DNA of 64,000 nucleotides from Pseudomonas sp. Seg1 (GTDB lineage Bacteria; Pseudomonadota; Gammaproteobacteria; Pseudomonadales; Pseudomonadaceae): assembly GCF_018326005.1 (NCBI RefSeq), contig NZ_AP021903.1:3939501-4003500 (forward strand), given 5' to 3'. The translations under genes were made by a program, and so were the position numbers. This document shows, one piece after another, positions 42,946-52,219 of the stretch (positions within the stretch are counted from its first letter, which is position 1; each line of letters starts with the position of its first letter). A model generated the notes under the pieces. The model saw nothing but the letters and a program-made list of their open reading frames with translations, did no database searches and was not told where the DNA came from.

Positions 42946-43814
42946 AACGCTTCGGTTTTTCCAAGTTCATGCTGATCTTCGGCCTGATGTTCATCTATCT
43001 GCCGATGCTGATTCTGGTGATCTACTCGTTCAACGCCTCGAAACTGGTGACGGTGTGGGGCGGCTGGTCGGTGAAGTGGTACGTCGGCCTGCTCGACAAC
43101 ACGCAACTGATGGGCTCGGTGGTGCGTTCGCTGGAAATCGCCTGTTACACCGCGATTGCCGCTGTTGCGCTGGGCACCCTCGCCGCCTTCGTGCTGACGC
43201 GCGTCACCCGCTTCAAGGGCCGCACGCTGTTTGGTGGCCTGGTCACAGCGCCGTTGGTGATGCCGGAAGTGATCACCGGTCTGTCTCTGTTGCTGCTGTT
43301 CGTGGCGATGGCGCAACTGATCGGCTGGCCGCAGGAACGTGGCATCGTCACCATCTGGATCGCCCACACCACGTTTTGTGCAGCCTATGTGGCGGTGGTA
43401 GTCTCCGCCCGCCTGCGTGAACTGGACCTGTCGATCGAAGAAGCAGCGATGGATCTGGGCGCGAAGCCGTTCAAGGTGTTCTTCCTCATCACGATTCCGA
43501 TGATCGCGCCGTCGCTGGCCGCGGGCGGGATGATGTCGTTTGCCTTGTCGCTGGATGACCTGGTGTTGGCGAGCTTCGTGTCCGGCCCGGGCTCCACCAC
43601 CCTGCCGATGGAAGTGTTCTCTGCGGTGCGTCTGGGCGTGAAGCCTGAGATCAACGCGGTGGCGAGCTTGATTCTGCTGGCGGTGTCGCTGGTGACTTTC
43701 CTGGTCTGGTACTTCGGCCGCAAGGCAGAGGCCAGCCGCAAGAAGGCGATTCAGGAAGCGATGGATCAGACGGCGAATGAGTCATGGCAGCCGCAGCGCG
43801 CCGCCACCGCATAG
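42942..43814 (+). CDS. Polyamine ABC transporter permease (PotC/PotI type)
   Basis: A 290-aa second permease with six helices. The EAA loop reads [20 protein letters not shown]. The [20 protein letters not shown] segment is characteristic of PotC/PotI proteins. The C-terminus is a charged tail. It is followed after 173 bp (including a REP pair) by the binding protein gene. Confidence 0.93.
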   Translation: MKRFGFSKFMLIFGLMFIYLPMLILVIYSFNASKLVTVWGGWSVKWYVGLLDNTQLMGSVVRSLEIACYTAIAAVALGTLAAFVLTRVTRFKGRTLFGGLVTAPLVMPEVITGLSLLLLFVAMAQLIGWPQERGIVTIWIAHTTFCAAYVAVVVSARLRELDLSIEEAAMDLGAKPFKVFFLITIPMIAPSLAAGGMMSFALSLDDLVLASFVSGPGSTTLPMEVFSAVRLGVKPEINAVASLILLAVSLVTFLVWYFGRKAEASRKKAIQEAMDQTANESWQPQRAATA

Positions 43815-43827
43815 AGAGTTACCGCTT

Positions 43828-43924
43828 TTGTGGCGAGGGAGCTTGCTCCCGCTTGAGTGCGCAGCGCTCACAAGATCTTTGGGGCCGCTGCGCAGCCCAG
43901 CGGGAGCAAGCTCCCTCGCCACAA
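43828..43924. repeat. REP pair of the GAGGGAGCTTGCTCCC type
   Basis: TTGTGGCGAGGGAGCTTGCT is matched at the other end by GCAAGCTCCCTCGCCACAA. Nested CGCAGCG elements lie between. It is placed between a permease gene and the binding protein gene of one operon, where such hairpins often protect or separate transcript segments. Confidence 0.93.
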
Positions 43925-43987
43925 TGGTTCTGTGTATACCAAGATTTTTGTGTTGTGTTTTTGAATAAGAAGAATGGAGTTTCACCG

Positions 43988-45085
43988 ATGAAAATGTTTG
44001 GCAGGACTCTGCTGACACTGTCCTTAATGGGCGCAATCGTCATGGGCGCCCAGGCCAACGACAAGGTGCTGCGTGTTTACAACTGGTCCGATTACATCGC
44101 GCCGGACACCGTCAAGAAGTTCGAAGACGAGACCGGCATCCGCGTGACCTACGACGTCTTCGACAGCAACGAAACCCTTGAGGCGCGTTTGCTGGCGGGC
44201 AAATCCGGCTACGACCTGGTCGTGCCGTCCAACAGTTTCCTGGCCAAGCAGATCAAGGCCGGCGTCTATCAGACGCTGGACAAATCGAAGCTGCCGAACT
44301 GGAAGAATCTCAACCCGGTGCTGCTGAAAAACGCTGCCGCCAGTGATCCGGACAACGCCCATGCGTTCCCGTACATGTGGGGCTCGATCGGCATCGGTTT
44401 CAACCCGGCCAAGGTCAAGGAAGTACTCGGCGCCAATGCCCCGACCAATTCCTGGGACTTGCTGTTCAAGCCGGAAAACGCTGAAAAGCTCAAAGCCTGC
44501 GGCATCAGTTTCCTCGATTCGCCGACCGAGATGATCCCGGCCGCCCTGCACTATCTGGGCTACCCGGTGAACGACAAGGACAAGGCGCACATCCTCGAAG
44601 CCGAAGCGCTGTTCATGAAAATCCGCCCGTACGTGGCGTACTTCCATTCTTCGAAGTACATCTCGGATCTGGCCAACGGCAACATCTGCGTGGCCGTCGG
44701 TTATTCCGGTGACGTGCTGCAGGCCAAGGCTCGCGCCGTGGAATCGGGGAACAACGTGGTGATCGACTACAGCATCCCGAAGGAAGGTGCCGGCAGCTTC
44801 TATGACATGGTCGCGATCCCGCGCGATGCGGCGAACGTCGACAACGCGTACCTGTTCATGGACTTCCTGATGCGCCCGGACATCATTGCCGAGATCACCA
44901 ACAGCAACGGCTACAGCAATGCCAACTCGGCCGCTACACCGCTGGTGGACGAAGCGATCCGCAACGACCCGGGCTCGTACCCGTCGCAAGCGGTGATGGC
45001 GACTTTGTATGCGGTGCCGGATCAGCCGATCGCCACCCAGCGGATCATGACCCGTGGCTGGACCCGAGTGAAACTCGGCAAGTAA
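43988..45085 (+). CDS. Periplasmic polyamine-binding protein (PotF/SpuD type)
   Basis: A 365-aa exported solute-binding protein. The signal peptide is [20 protein letters not shown] plus AQA, and the mature protein opens with [20 protein letters not shown], the PotD/PotF hallmark, including the Trp-Ser-Asp polyamine contact. [12 protein letters not shown] and [15 protein letters not shown] follow. It delivers putrescine or spermidine to the permeases. AATGGAG lies before the ATG. Placement last in the operon differs from spuDEFGH and potFGHI, where the binding protein comes first. Confidence 0.93.
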   Translation: MKMFGRTLLTLSLMGAIVMGAQANDKVLRVYNWSDYIAPDTVKKFEDETGIRVTYDVFDSNETLEARLLAGKSGYDLVVPSNSFLAKQIKAGVYQTLDKSKLPNWKNLNPVLLKNAAASDPDNAHAFPYMWGSIGIGFNPAKVKEVLGANAPTNSWDLLFKPENAEKLKACGISFLDSPTEMIPAALHYLGYPVNDKDKAHILEAEALFMKIRPYVAYFHSSKYISDLANGNICVAVGYSGDVLQAKARAVESGNNVVIDYSIPKEGAGSFYDMVAIPRDAANVDNAYLFMDFLMRPDIIAEITNSNGYSNANSAATPLVDEAIRNDPGSYPSQAVMATLYAVPDQPIATQRIMTRGWTRVKLGK

Positions 45086-45122
45086 CCCTACGGAGTTGGA
45101 GTTCCAACAACACTGATGAACA

Positions 45123-45214
45123 TGTGGGAGCTGGCTTGCCAGCGATGACGGTGGGTCAGGCAAAGGTGATTCGGATGTTCTGACCCCATCGCTGGCAAGC
45201 CAGCTCCCACAGGG
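45123..45214. repeat. REP doublet after the polyamine ABC operon
   Basis: TGTGGGAGCTGGCTTGCCAG is paired with its inverse around a 35-bp spacer. It lies 38 bp beyond the binding-protein stop and probably shapes the transcript 3' end. Confidence 0.93.
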
Positions 45215-45325
45215 TTTTGAGATCACATTCAGACAGTGCCAGGCCCAGGATTTTCTTAGCTTAAATAATTCAGTGCTTTCCCGTTCAAGCAGCGCCTTAC
45301 CACCGCTGCACCCTGCAATGAACGG

Positions 45326-45382
45326 CCTCACCTGGCTCCCTCGGCTCAGGTGAATTTCAGGCGCCCTTGGGCGCCTTTTTTT
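45326..45382 (+). terminator. Hairpin plus rho-independent terminator
   Basis: TCACCTG...CAGGTGA forms a seven-base stem, then GGCGCCC TT GGGCGCC with seven T residues (45376-45382). It may end the polyamine operon or a separate short RNA beginning after the REP doublet at about 45240. No protein frame lies between. Confidence 0.75.
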
Positions 45383-45388
45383 GTCTCT

Positions 45389-45928
45389 TCAGATCAGCGG
45401 CCAATCCTGCAGAACGCGGTAACGGCCCTTGTGCGATTCGTACAAGGCAAAGCGTTCGGCACGCAGGAAGAATTCCGGCGGCGTAGTGTATTCCGGCTCT
45501 GGCGCACGGTAATCCCGAGCCAGCGTCAGGTGCGGGCGAAACTCCCGGGCTGTCTCTTCAAAGCCGAATGGCAGCATGGCCTGTTCCAGGCCGTAGACCA
45601 GGCGCAGCAACTCCGGCGGCGCTTGCTCGGGCGCCAGTGACAACACCCCGGCGCGGTGCCAGACCTGCAAGCGATCCAATGAAATGCGCAACGCCTGCCC
45701 CGGCGTGCGCACTTTGCCAGCGGCTTCGCAGACCTCGCCGATCTGCGCCAGCGACACGGCGCCGAGGAACAACAGGGTCAGGTGAAAATTATCCGCCGGT
45801 ACAGCTTTGCCGGCCCGCAAACCCAACTCCGCACGCCACTGAGCTATCGCCTTGCGCTGCGCCGGTGGGCAGTCCAGTGCAAAAAACAGCCGCTTGAACG
45901 GCTCATCCCTGTGCGCTTCGTCGGTCAT
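45389..45928 (-). CDS. thpR: RNA 2',3'-cyclic phosphodiesterase ThpR
   Basis: A 179-aa 2H phosphoesterase. The two catalytic His-x-Thr-x motifs are HLTL at 49-52 and at 133-136, set in NFHLTLLFLG and FRPHLTLARD. ThpR hydrolyses 2',3'-cyclic phosphates on RNA to 2'-phosphates. AAGGAG lies eight bases upstream of the ATG at 45928, which fixes the start; the frame extends farther upstream without a ribosome site. Confidence 0.93.
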   Translation of the reverse strand: MTDEAHRDEPFKRLFFALDCPPAQRKAIAQWRAELGLRAGKAVPADNFHLTLLFLGAVSLAQIGEVCEAAGKVRTPGQALRISLDRLQVWHRAGVLSLAPEQAPPELLRLVYGLEQAMLPFGFEETAREFRPHLTLARDYRAPEPEYTTPPEFFLRAERFALYESHKGRYRVLQDWPLI

Positions 45929-46031
45929 GGCCTGCTCCTTCACTGGTTGAACGGCAGATTCTACACAGCCTGATCTGACGACTCGCAACGCAGGTCTATA
46001 GTTCAAGGATTGCCATCAACCGGAGGTCGCC

Positions 46032-46226
46032 ATGCGCGAGATCCTCAGCAAAGAGCCGTGGTGGGCCCGGCCACCGAATCCCGGGCAGGATGAACAGGAA
46101 CTGGAATGGGGCTGGCTGGTGCATTACAGCGAGGGCGAGCCACGTTTCGAATTCATCCGTGAGCGGCCGACGGACGAACAGATCCGCCACCGCAAAAGCT
46201 GCCGGATCACCCCGTCAGCAGAATGA
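46032..46226 (+). CDS. Conserved small hypothetical protein, 64 aa
   Basis: A short acidic protein rich in Trp and Glu (EPWWARPPNPGQDEQELEWG). CGGAGGTCGCC precedes the ATG, an excellent ribosome site, so translation is likely. No signal peptide or membrane segment. Divergent from thpR. No function assigned. Confidence 0.72.
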   Translation: MREILSKEPWWARPPNPGQDEQELEWGWLVHYSEGEPRFEFIRERPTDEQIRHRKSCRITPSAE

Positions 46227-46272
46227 GATACAAAACCTGCGGGATGCCGCGATCGTCCATCCAGCGCAAATC

Positions 46273-46366
46273 CCTGTGGGAGCTGGCTTGCCAGCGATGG
46301 CGATAGCCCCGTCAACACTGATGCTGAACAGGCTGGCCCGATCGCTGGCAAACCAGCTCTCACAGA
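46273..46366. repeat. REP doublet with a diverged right arm
   Basis: CCCTGTGGGAGCTGGCTTGC pairs with TGGCAAACCAGCTCTCACAG, which carries two substitutions. It lies between convergent genes. Confidence 0.88.
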
Positions 46367-46395
46367 GTTATTCGAGTTCCCGAAAGTTTCAGGCT

Positions 46396-46749
46396 TCAGG
46401 GCTCGATGAGGTACTGGAAGCCGCCATAAATCATGCGCTGCCCGTCAAACGGCATCGGGTTGACGTCGGGTTTCATGCGCGGGTCTTCCATCATTTTCGC
46501 CATGCCGGCGTCGCGGGTGGCTTTGTCTGGCCAGATCAGCCAGCCAGACGCCACGGTTTCACCCTCCTTGAGTTTCACTGCCATCGGGAACGACGTGAGC
46601 TTGCCGTCCGGCACGTCGTCACCCCAGCATTCGGCCACGCTCAGAGCGCCGTATTCCTTAAAGAGTACCGCGGCGATTTCGGCATGCTTTTTGTACTGTT
46701 CACGATTGGCAGTCGGGACCGGGGCAACAAAAATATCGATGTAAGCCAT
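46396..46749 (-). CDS. DUF1428-family protein
   Basis: A 117-aa cytoplasmic protein of the dimeric alpha/beta-barrel DUF1428 type (YbaA-like). It opens MAYIDIFVAPVPTANREQYK and has GDDVPDGKLTSFPMAVKLKE and SGWLIWPDKATRDAGMAKMM, all characteristic. The function is unknown. It starts two bases after the stop of the lipoprotein gene upstream, indicating co-transcription. Confidence 0.9.
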   Translation of the reverse strand: MAYIDIFVAPVPTANREQYKKHAEIAAVLFKEYGALSVAECWGDDVPDGKLTSFPMAVKLKEGETVASGWLIWPDKATRDAGMAKMMEDPRMKPDVNPMPFDGQRMIYGGFQYLIEP

Positions 46750-46751
46750 GA

Positions 46752-47849
46752 CTATTCTCCTTGTACGGTGGGTTCGTTCTGTTGAATGGTCGATTGCGGC
46801 GGCTGCCATTCGACACGATTCACGCCCAACCCGACCGACGGCTCCTCGCCCCCACCCAGATTGCGCTCGACCTGCCCGGCCATGTGCAACGTGCCGGCCA
46901 TGACACCGGTGGTCGGGTTCTGCACCAGTTTCAGCCAGGCCTTATCAAAGGTGTTGCCCAGGCTGCTGCGGATCAGCGCCTCGCTGTCAGGCCGGTCGTT
47001 GGCCTGGAGGATCGCCCGGATCCCCATCACTCCCACCGAGATCATCGCCCCAGCCAGTTTGCCGGCCGCTGCTGCGACGGCGCTGGCGGCGCCACGCGGG
47101 GCCATTTCCGCTTCCATGCGCTGGCTGGCGCGTTTGGCCACCGGCGCCATGCCGGCGTCGGTCGAGGCAATGCCCTTGGCGCCGCCGTCAGTGTGAATCT
47201 TGTCGATCAGCGCCGCGTAGGCCGGCAACGTGTTCAACGGTTCGGTACTGATGACCTTGTACAACGAGGCATCGCGCGCAGGTGGCGGGCCAAGTGCGAT
47301 CGCCGGAATCTTCTGCAAACGCCCGTTGAGCTGAGCGGCCGGCACGCCGTGACGCTGGGCGATGAGCGGCATCTGTTGTGCCATCAGTTGCGCATAGAAC
47401 GCCGTGGCCTGCCCCAGAATCGCGTCCGGATCAACCTCCACCGCCACCGGTGCCAGCACCCTTTCCTGATATTGCTCAAGCAGATACGTCGCCAGACGCT
47501 TGGCCGATGCGTCCTGCTCGCCGCCGGCACTGATCGTGTACCAACTGACCTTCATCGACAGCCATTCCTGGGTCCAGTAGCTGCTGAACCACGGGATGAA
47601 ATTTTCTTCAGTTTGCTGATAGACGCGAGTGCGCCAATGTTCCATCGAGCCACGGGCGAACAGCTTGACCTGCTCGGTGGCCTGTTGCGAAGCACTGACG
47701 ATCTCGCGGTCGACTTGCTGCCAGGTTGCGGGTGACACAACCACTGCCGGCGCGGGTGCAGGGGCCCGCACCGAAGAGGCGCAGCCGGCCAGCAGAAACA
47801 GTGCGGCAAGGGCCAGCGCACGCAGGGTCACGGTGGCGGTTTCCTTCAA
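46752..47849 (-). CDS. Putative lipoprotein, 365 aa
   Basis: The signal peptide ends in the lipobox LFLLAGC, Cys23. A short Ala/Pro linker is followed by a helical domain (EENFIPWFSSYWTQEWLSMK) and an Ala/Gly-rich segment, SAVAAAAGKLAGAMISVGVM (about 257-276), that may associate with the membrane. The end is Gln/Pro-rich. No family recognised. It forms a two-gene unit with the DUF1428 gene. Confidence 0.78.
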   Translation of the reverse strand: MKETATVTLRALALAALFLLAGCASSVRAPAPAPAVVVSPATWQQVDREIVSASQQATEQVKLFARGSMEHWRTRVYQQTEENFIPWFSSYWTQEWLSMKVSWYTISAGGEQDASAKRLATYLLEQYQERVLAPVAVEVDPDAILGQATAFYAQLMAQQMPLIAQRHGVPAAQLNGRLQKIPAIALGPPPARDASLYKVISTEPLNTLPAYAALIDKIHTDGGAKGIASTDAGMAPVAKRASQRMEAEMAPRGAASAVAAAAGKLAGAMISVGVMGIRAILQANDRPDSEALIRSSLGNTFDKAWLKLVQNPTTGVMAGTLHMAGQVERNLGGGEEPSVGLGVNRVEWQPPQSTIQQNEPTVQGE

Positions 47850-47911
47850 ATCAGGAGATAGGCAGATTTGAGTATAGGTGCATCAGTAGAGCCTGATGGT
47901 GGAGGTGCTGG

Positions 47912-48015
47912 CCCTATCGCTGGCAAGCCAGCTCCCACAGTGATCTCCAGCGAACTTGGATTTTGTGAGCACCCGCGATTCCCGTGGGAGCTGGCTTGCC
48001 GGCGATGGGGCCAGC
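47912..48015. repeat. REP doublet
   Basis: TATCGCTGGCAAGCCAGCTC and CGTGGGAGCTGGCTTGCCGG lie in inverted orientation about 50 bp apart, between divergent genes. The second arm shows a CAGC to CGGC change. Confidence 0.9.
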
Positions 48016-48139
48016 AAACCCACCACCGAATTCCCAACCATCAATGCCGTCGATATTCACCATCGCGACGATTGCCTTCCGCCCGCCGTCCGGCGAAGGC
48101 ACGATTGCCCCATCCGAGACACAACGAGGAGTTCACATC

Positions 48140-48412
48140 ATGATTCACACCATCGCACTCTCCGTGAGTTTCCCGGTGTTCGGCAGCAACTACTACGAAC
48201 AACACGTCGTCAACCGCAAGGCGCAGACGCTGGTGTTCAACGAAGATTTCGAAGATCTGCTGATGCCCGCCGCGACCAATCATTTCAGCAATGAAGTGGT
48301 CGGCATCAACGATCAGTTCCGCTTTCTGAGCGACATTCTCGCCACCCATTTGCTGGATCTCGAGGCCTCAGTGCCTGCGCATACCAGCGTCCGGGCGAGC
48401 GCTCACTTTTAA
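48140..48412 (+). CDS. Hypothetical protein, 90 aa
   Basis: A small soluble protein (MIHTIALSVSFPVFGSNYYE at the start). ACGAGGAG precedes the ATG by eight bases and a strong terminator follows, so it is probably a real single-gene unit. No family recognised. Confidence 0.7.
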   Translation: MIHTIALSVSFPVFGSNYYEQHVVNRKAQTLVFNEDFEDLLMPAATNHFSNEVVGINDQFRFLSDILATHLLDLEASVPAHTSVRASAHF

Positions 48413-48425
48413 TTGCAACACGCAC

Positions 48426-48465
48426 AAAAAAGCCCACTGGCCGTTTCGGCGCAGTGGGCTTTTTT
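48426..48465. terminator. Bidirectional rho-independent terminator
   Basis: AAAAAAGCCCACTG and CAGTGGGCTTTTTT form a 14-base stem flanked by A and T tracts, between two convergent genes. Confidence 0.92.
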
Positions 48466-48483
48466 ACAACGCAATAACGCTGC

Positions 48484-49551
48484 TCAGCGTGTCCAGCAAT
48501 CGCGGTAACGCGAGCACACGTCGTATTGCGCTTCCAATCTAGCCATGCGGTCGAGATGGCGTCTGCTGGCTTCGGCCATCTCCTCTTTGGCCGACTGATA
48601 GTAAAACTGGATCATGGCCGTCTCCATCTCCGTCGGCGCCACGTTGCCGCGCTTACCGGAAGTACCGTCAACGGCGGACCATGCCTTCAACTGCTGGTCG
48701 TCGATACTGCGCAAACGCTTGCGGTACTCATCGCTGGTACGTGCCATCGCCTCGCTGGCAATGGCATCGCTTTCATGGGTGAACTCGAACAGATTCTGGC
48801 GATAGAGCGTCCAGTACTCATCCGGCAATTCGAAGCGGATTTTGCCCTTTCGCTCGCTGACCATCGAATCGATTTTGTCCGGGGAAAAGCTCGTCGACGT
48901 CGGCGTTTTCAGATCAGATTTGATCGCCACGAAAAGACTCGCCTCGACGATGCGATCGATCATGGCGGTGCGCTCCGGCGTATCCGGCAACTGCACCAGT
49001 GTTTTCGGAAAGATCCCACGCCCGGCACATGCCTCCAGTCCCTCTCGTTTCATTGGAATGGGCGTGCGCAGGTCCTTGCCGTCAATACGCTGCACCTGCT
49101 GCAACAATGTCGAACATTGCCGGCCCTTGACGCTGAGGGTCAATTCGTACTCTGAACCACGCTCAGGTTTGAAGTTGAAACCGTATCCGCAAACGGCATA
49201 ACCCACTTGGGTGTTGACACTCAGGTACATGTCTTTTTCGGGCGGCAGTTTGATTTCCAGATAGCCCCTGGCCTTTTCCGGTGGGGCGACCATCATGCCG
49301 GCCCGGCGGTTGCTGTCGGGGATGAACAGATTGTTGAGCAGGCCCGTCGTCAGACCATCGCAATGCTCTGCATCGTAGTAGTCCATCGTTGCGTTATCGG
49401 TATTGGCGACAAAACGCAACTTGGCGGCATTGCTGTCGGTAGCATCCTGATAAGTGCCCGTCACAGAGCATCCCGAAAGCAAGAGCCCCGACAGCGCTGC
49501 GCAGATTACAGCGGGCGAGCAACGCAACAGAGGAGAGACAGACATGATCAT
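48484..49551 (-). CDS. Putative lipoprotein, 355 aa
   Basis: The signal peptide ends in LLLSGC (Cys28). The N-terminal half of the mature protein is beta-rich (VGYAVCGYGFNFKPERGSEY); the C-terminal third is helical and charged (MARTSDEYRKRLRSIDDQQL, EMAEASRRHLDRMARLEAQY) with a final C-x6-C (VCSRYRDCW). No family recognised. Single gene with its own terminator. Confidence 0.78.
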   Translation of the reverse strand: MIMSVSPLLRCSPAVICAALSGLLLSGCSVTGTYQDATDSNAAKLRFVANTDNATMDYYDAEHCDGLTTGLLNNLFIPDSNRRAGMMVAPPEKARGYLEIKLPPEKDMYLSVNTQVGYAVCGYGFNFKPERGSEYELTLSVKGRQCSTLLQQVQRIDGKDLRTPIPMKREGLEACAGRGIFPKTLVQLPDTPERTAMIDRIVEASLFVAIKSDLKTPTSTSFSPDKIDSMVSERKGKIRFELPDEYWTLYRQNLFEFTHESDAIASEAMARTSDEYRKRLRSIDDQQLKAWSAVDGTSGKRGNVAPTEMETAMIQFYYQSAKEEMAEASRRHLDRMARLEAQYDVCSRYRDCWTR

Positions 49552-49658
49552 CCTTGGGTGAGAAAGGCAAAAAGACGGCGATGCTACTGAATCGCCATCA
49601 TCGAGTCCATCCCCTCATGTCTGCGTAACTCTTTTCATGCCCGACGCGCAGAACTCAG

Positions 49659-49865
49659 TCAGTCATCATCGCGATCACGGTAGTAGCGACGCCCGTCGCG
49701 GCGGTCGTCATCGCGGTCATCCCAGCGTCGGTCATGGTCGTAATTGCGCCCATGATCGCGGTCGTAATGCCGGCCGTGGCGGTGGTCATCATCAAAATCC
49801 GCCACACAGCCACCGAGCATTACGGCGGCGGTCACGGTCAGCAACATCGTTGTAGCGCGCTTCAT
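49659..49865 (-). CDS. Small His/Asp/Arg-rich lipoprotein, 68 aa
   Basis: The signal peptide ends in the lipobox MLGGC (Cys20). The mature 48 residues consist almost wholly of Asp, His, Arg and Tyr in repeating DRD/HDR patterns (HRHGRHYDRDHGRNYDHDRR). Such polyampholyte tails may bind metals or stay disordered in the periplasm. The start is clear from the signal peptide. Function unknown. Confidence 0.7.
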   Translation of the reverse strand: MKRATTMLLTVTAAVMLGGCVADFDDDHRHGRHYDRDHGRNYDHDRRWDDRDDDRRDGRRYYRDRDDD

Positions 49866-50108
49866 TCAACACTTCCCTAAAACCAAGGTCTTGACGACGG
49901 AACGGCTAACGCTGCCTGCTCCTTCAGGACGCAGTGCGCGCAGCCGCCCATACGACCGGGCAAAAACACTTTGATTCAGTGGCCAGCAACGACCGTTTAT
50001 CGCCTCAATCGCCCTGGCCGAACAGCGGCGTAATGCCACCTATACTGCTTCTTGACGATACCCACGCAACGGACCTGCGCCCTCAAGAATAAAAAGCAGA
50101 GGTGCACC

Positions 50109-51863
50109 ATGGTCTGGCAGCAAATCTATGATCCGTTCGGCAACCCGGTGATCTCCACGCTCATGGCCGCCGTACCGGTGGTGGTGATGCTCGCGGCGCT
50201 GGCCTTCTTCCACGTCAAGGCGCATCTGGCCGCCCTGCTCGCCCTCGCTTCGGCGCTGCTGATTTCGATCTTCGCCTTCGGCATGCCGGCGAGCATGGCC
50301 GGTTCTGCGGCGCTGTTCGGCGCAGCCAACGGCTTGTTGCCGATTGGCTGGATCGTGCTCAACATCATCTTCCTGCATCGCCTGACCACCGAGAACGGTT
50401 CGTTCAAGGTGTTGCAGGATTCACTGGCACGGATCACCGACGATCGACGCTTGCAGTTGCTGTTGATCGCCTTTTGCTTCGGGGCATTTTTCGAAGGCGC
50501 GGCGGGCTTCGGCACGCCGGTAGCGGTGACCGGGGCGATTTTGATCGGCCTCGGTTTTTCACCGTTGGCCGCGTCCGGTCTGGCCTTGATCGCCAACACC
50601 GCGCCAGTGGCCTTCGGCGCGCTCGGTACGCCGATCATCACCCTGGCCAAAGTCACCGGACTGGATGAGATGGAACTGTCGATGATGGTCGGTCGGCAAC
50701 TGCCGTTCTTTTCCGTGCTGGTGCCGTTCTGGTTGATCTGGGCGTTCGCCGGGTGGCGCAAGATGCTGGAGATCTGGCCGGCGATTCTGGTGGCCGGGGT
50801 CAGCTTCGCCGTGCCGCAATTCCTCGTGTCGAACTTCCACGGACCAATGCTGGTGGACGTGATCGCCGCGCTGATTTCCATGGCGTGCCTGACGCTGTTC
50901 TTGAAGGTGTGGAAACCGGCGACGATTCATACCTCGGCGGCGCTGTCAGGGCGAGTCGACAACTCGAAAGTCGAGGAAGAAAAAGTCACCGCCAGCGCCG
51001 CGTTCAGCGATCAGGCGCGCCCGGCGGTGATGCGCGCGTGGATGCCGTGGATCATCCTCACCGTGTTTGTGTTTGCCTGGGGCACCCAGGGCTTCAAGAA
51101 CATGTTCGACGTGCGCCCGGCAATCGATCCGGTCACGCATTCGGCGAAACTTGATCCGCAAGGCAAACCGGTCAACGAGGCCAACCCGATTTTCGCTCCG
51201 GCCGTGACCTTCAACACGCTGCACCTGCAAATCGAGAAAGTCCCGCCAGTGGTACCCGCGCCGAAAGCCGAGGAAGCGGTGTACAAATTCACCTGGTTCA
51301 CCGCCACCGGCAGCGGGATTTTGCTCGCGGCGATCGTCGGCGGTCTGCTGATGGGCTATTCGATCCCGCAACTGATCAGGCAATACCTGCGCACGCTCTG
51401 GGTGGTGCGGTTTTCGTTGATCACCATTGCGGCGATGCTGGCGCTGGGGTTCCTCACGCGTTACTCGGGACTCGACGCAACCATGGGCCTGGCGTTTGCG
51501 GCGACGGGGATTTTCTATCCGATGTTCGGCACCTTGCTCGGGTGGCTGGGCGTGGCGTTGACGGGCTCGGATACCGCTTCGAACGTGCTGTTTGGCGGGC
51601 TGCAACGGGTGACGTCGGAGCAGCTCGGGATCAGTCCGATCCTGATGGCGGCGGCGAACAGTTCGGGCGGGGTAATGGGCAAGATGGTCGATGCGCAATC
51701 GATAGTGGTGGCCTCCACGGCGACGCGTTGGTACGGGCATGAAGGCGAGATTTTGCGCTATGTGTTCTTTCACTCGATTGTGCTGGCGATTCTGGTTGGC
51801 GGGTTGGTGACGTTGCAGGCGTATGTGGCGCCGTTTACCCATATGGTGGTTGGCGGGCATTGA
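50109..51863 (+). CDS. lldP: L-lactate permease LldP
   Basis: A 584-aa inner-membrane lactate:H+ symporter with about 13 helices. Landmarks are FEGAAGFGTPVAVTGAILIG, NTAPVAFGALGTPIITLAKV and LGWLGVALTGSDTASNVLFG, with NSSGGVMGKMVDAQSIVVAS near the end, all typical of LldP/GlcA. The ATG at 50109 starts at the family position (MVWQQIYDPFGNP). The usual partners (lldD, dld, lldR) are absent; it stands alone between a small lipoprotein and paoABC. Confidence 0.93.
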   Translation: MVWQQIYDPFGNPVISTLMAAVPVVVMLAALAFFHVKAHLAALLALASALLISIFAFGMPASMAGSAALFGAANGLLPIGWIVLNIIFLHRLTTENGSFKVLQDSLARITDDRRLQLLLIAFCFGAFFEGAAGFGTPVAVTGAILIGLGFSPLAASGLALIANTAPVAFGALGTPIITLAKVTGLDEMELSMMVGRQLPFFSVLVPFWLIWAFAGWRKMLEIWPAILVAGVSFAVPQFLVSNFHGPMLVDVIAALISMACLTLFLKVWKPATIHTSAALSGRVDNSKVEEEKVTASAAFSDQARPAVMRAWMPWIILTVFVFAWGTQGFKNMFDVRPAIDPVTHSAKLDPQGKPVNEANPIFAPAVTFNTLHLQIEKVPPVVPAPKAEEAVYKFTWFTATGSGILLAAIVGGLLMGYSIPQLIRQYLRTLWVVRFSLITIAAMLALGFLTRYSGLDATMGLAFAATGIFYPMFGTLLGWLGVALTGSDTASNVLFGGLQRVTSEQLGISPILMAAANSSGGVMGKMVDAQSIVVASTATRWYGHEGEILRYVFFHSIVLAILVGGLVTLQAYVAPFTHMVVGGH

Positions 51864-51877
51864 GGCTGGATGATCTG

Positions 51878-52043
51878 GCCTCATCGCTGGCAATCCAGCT
51901 CCCACAGGTTTCTATGTTGTGAATCAAATTGTGTTTACGGCATAAGTCCCTGTGGGAGCTGGCTTGCCAGCGATGAGGCCCTGTCATTCAACACCTATAT
52001 TGGCTGACACCCCGCCATCGCGAGCAGGCGAAGACCTACATTG
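51878..52043. repeat. REP cluster after lldP
   Basis: An inverted pair (CATCGCTGGCAATCCAGCTC at 51882 and TGTGGGAGCTGGCTTGCCAG to 51976) is followed by a degenerate half-element, GCCATCGCGAGCAGGCGAAG, near 52014. The remaining 180 bp to paoA hold no clear promoter. Confidence 0.85.
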
Positions 52044-52219
52044 AATCTGTGTCGGCCAGACCATTGATGAGCTGTGCGCATAACTCTATAGCGTAAATCC
52101 GCAAAAACCTTTTCCTCTCCCCGGCGGTCATTCCTAGAACGAGACTGGCAAGCATGCCGGCGTGCCCCCATGGGCCATTCGCAACCCTGCCGCCTGATTG
52201 AGAGAAAAGGAATCGAACC

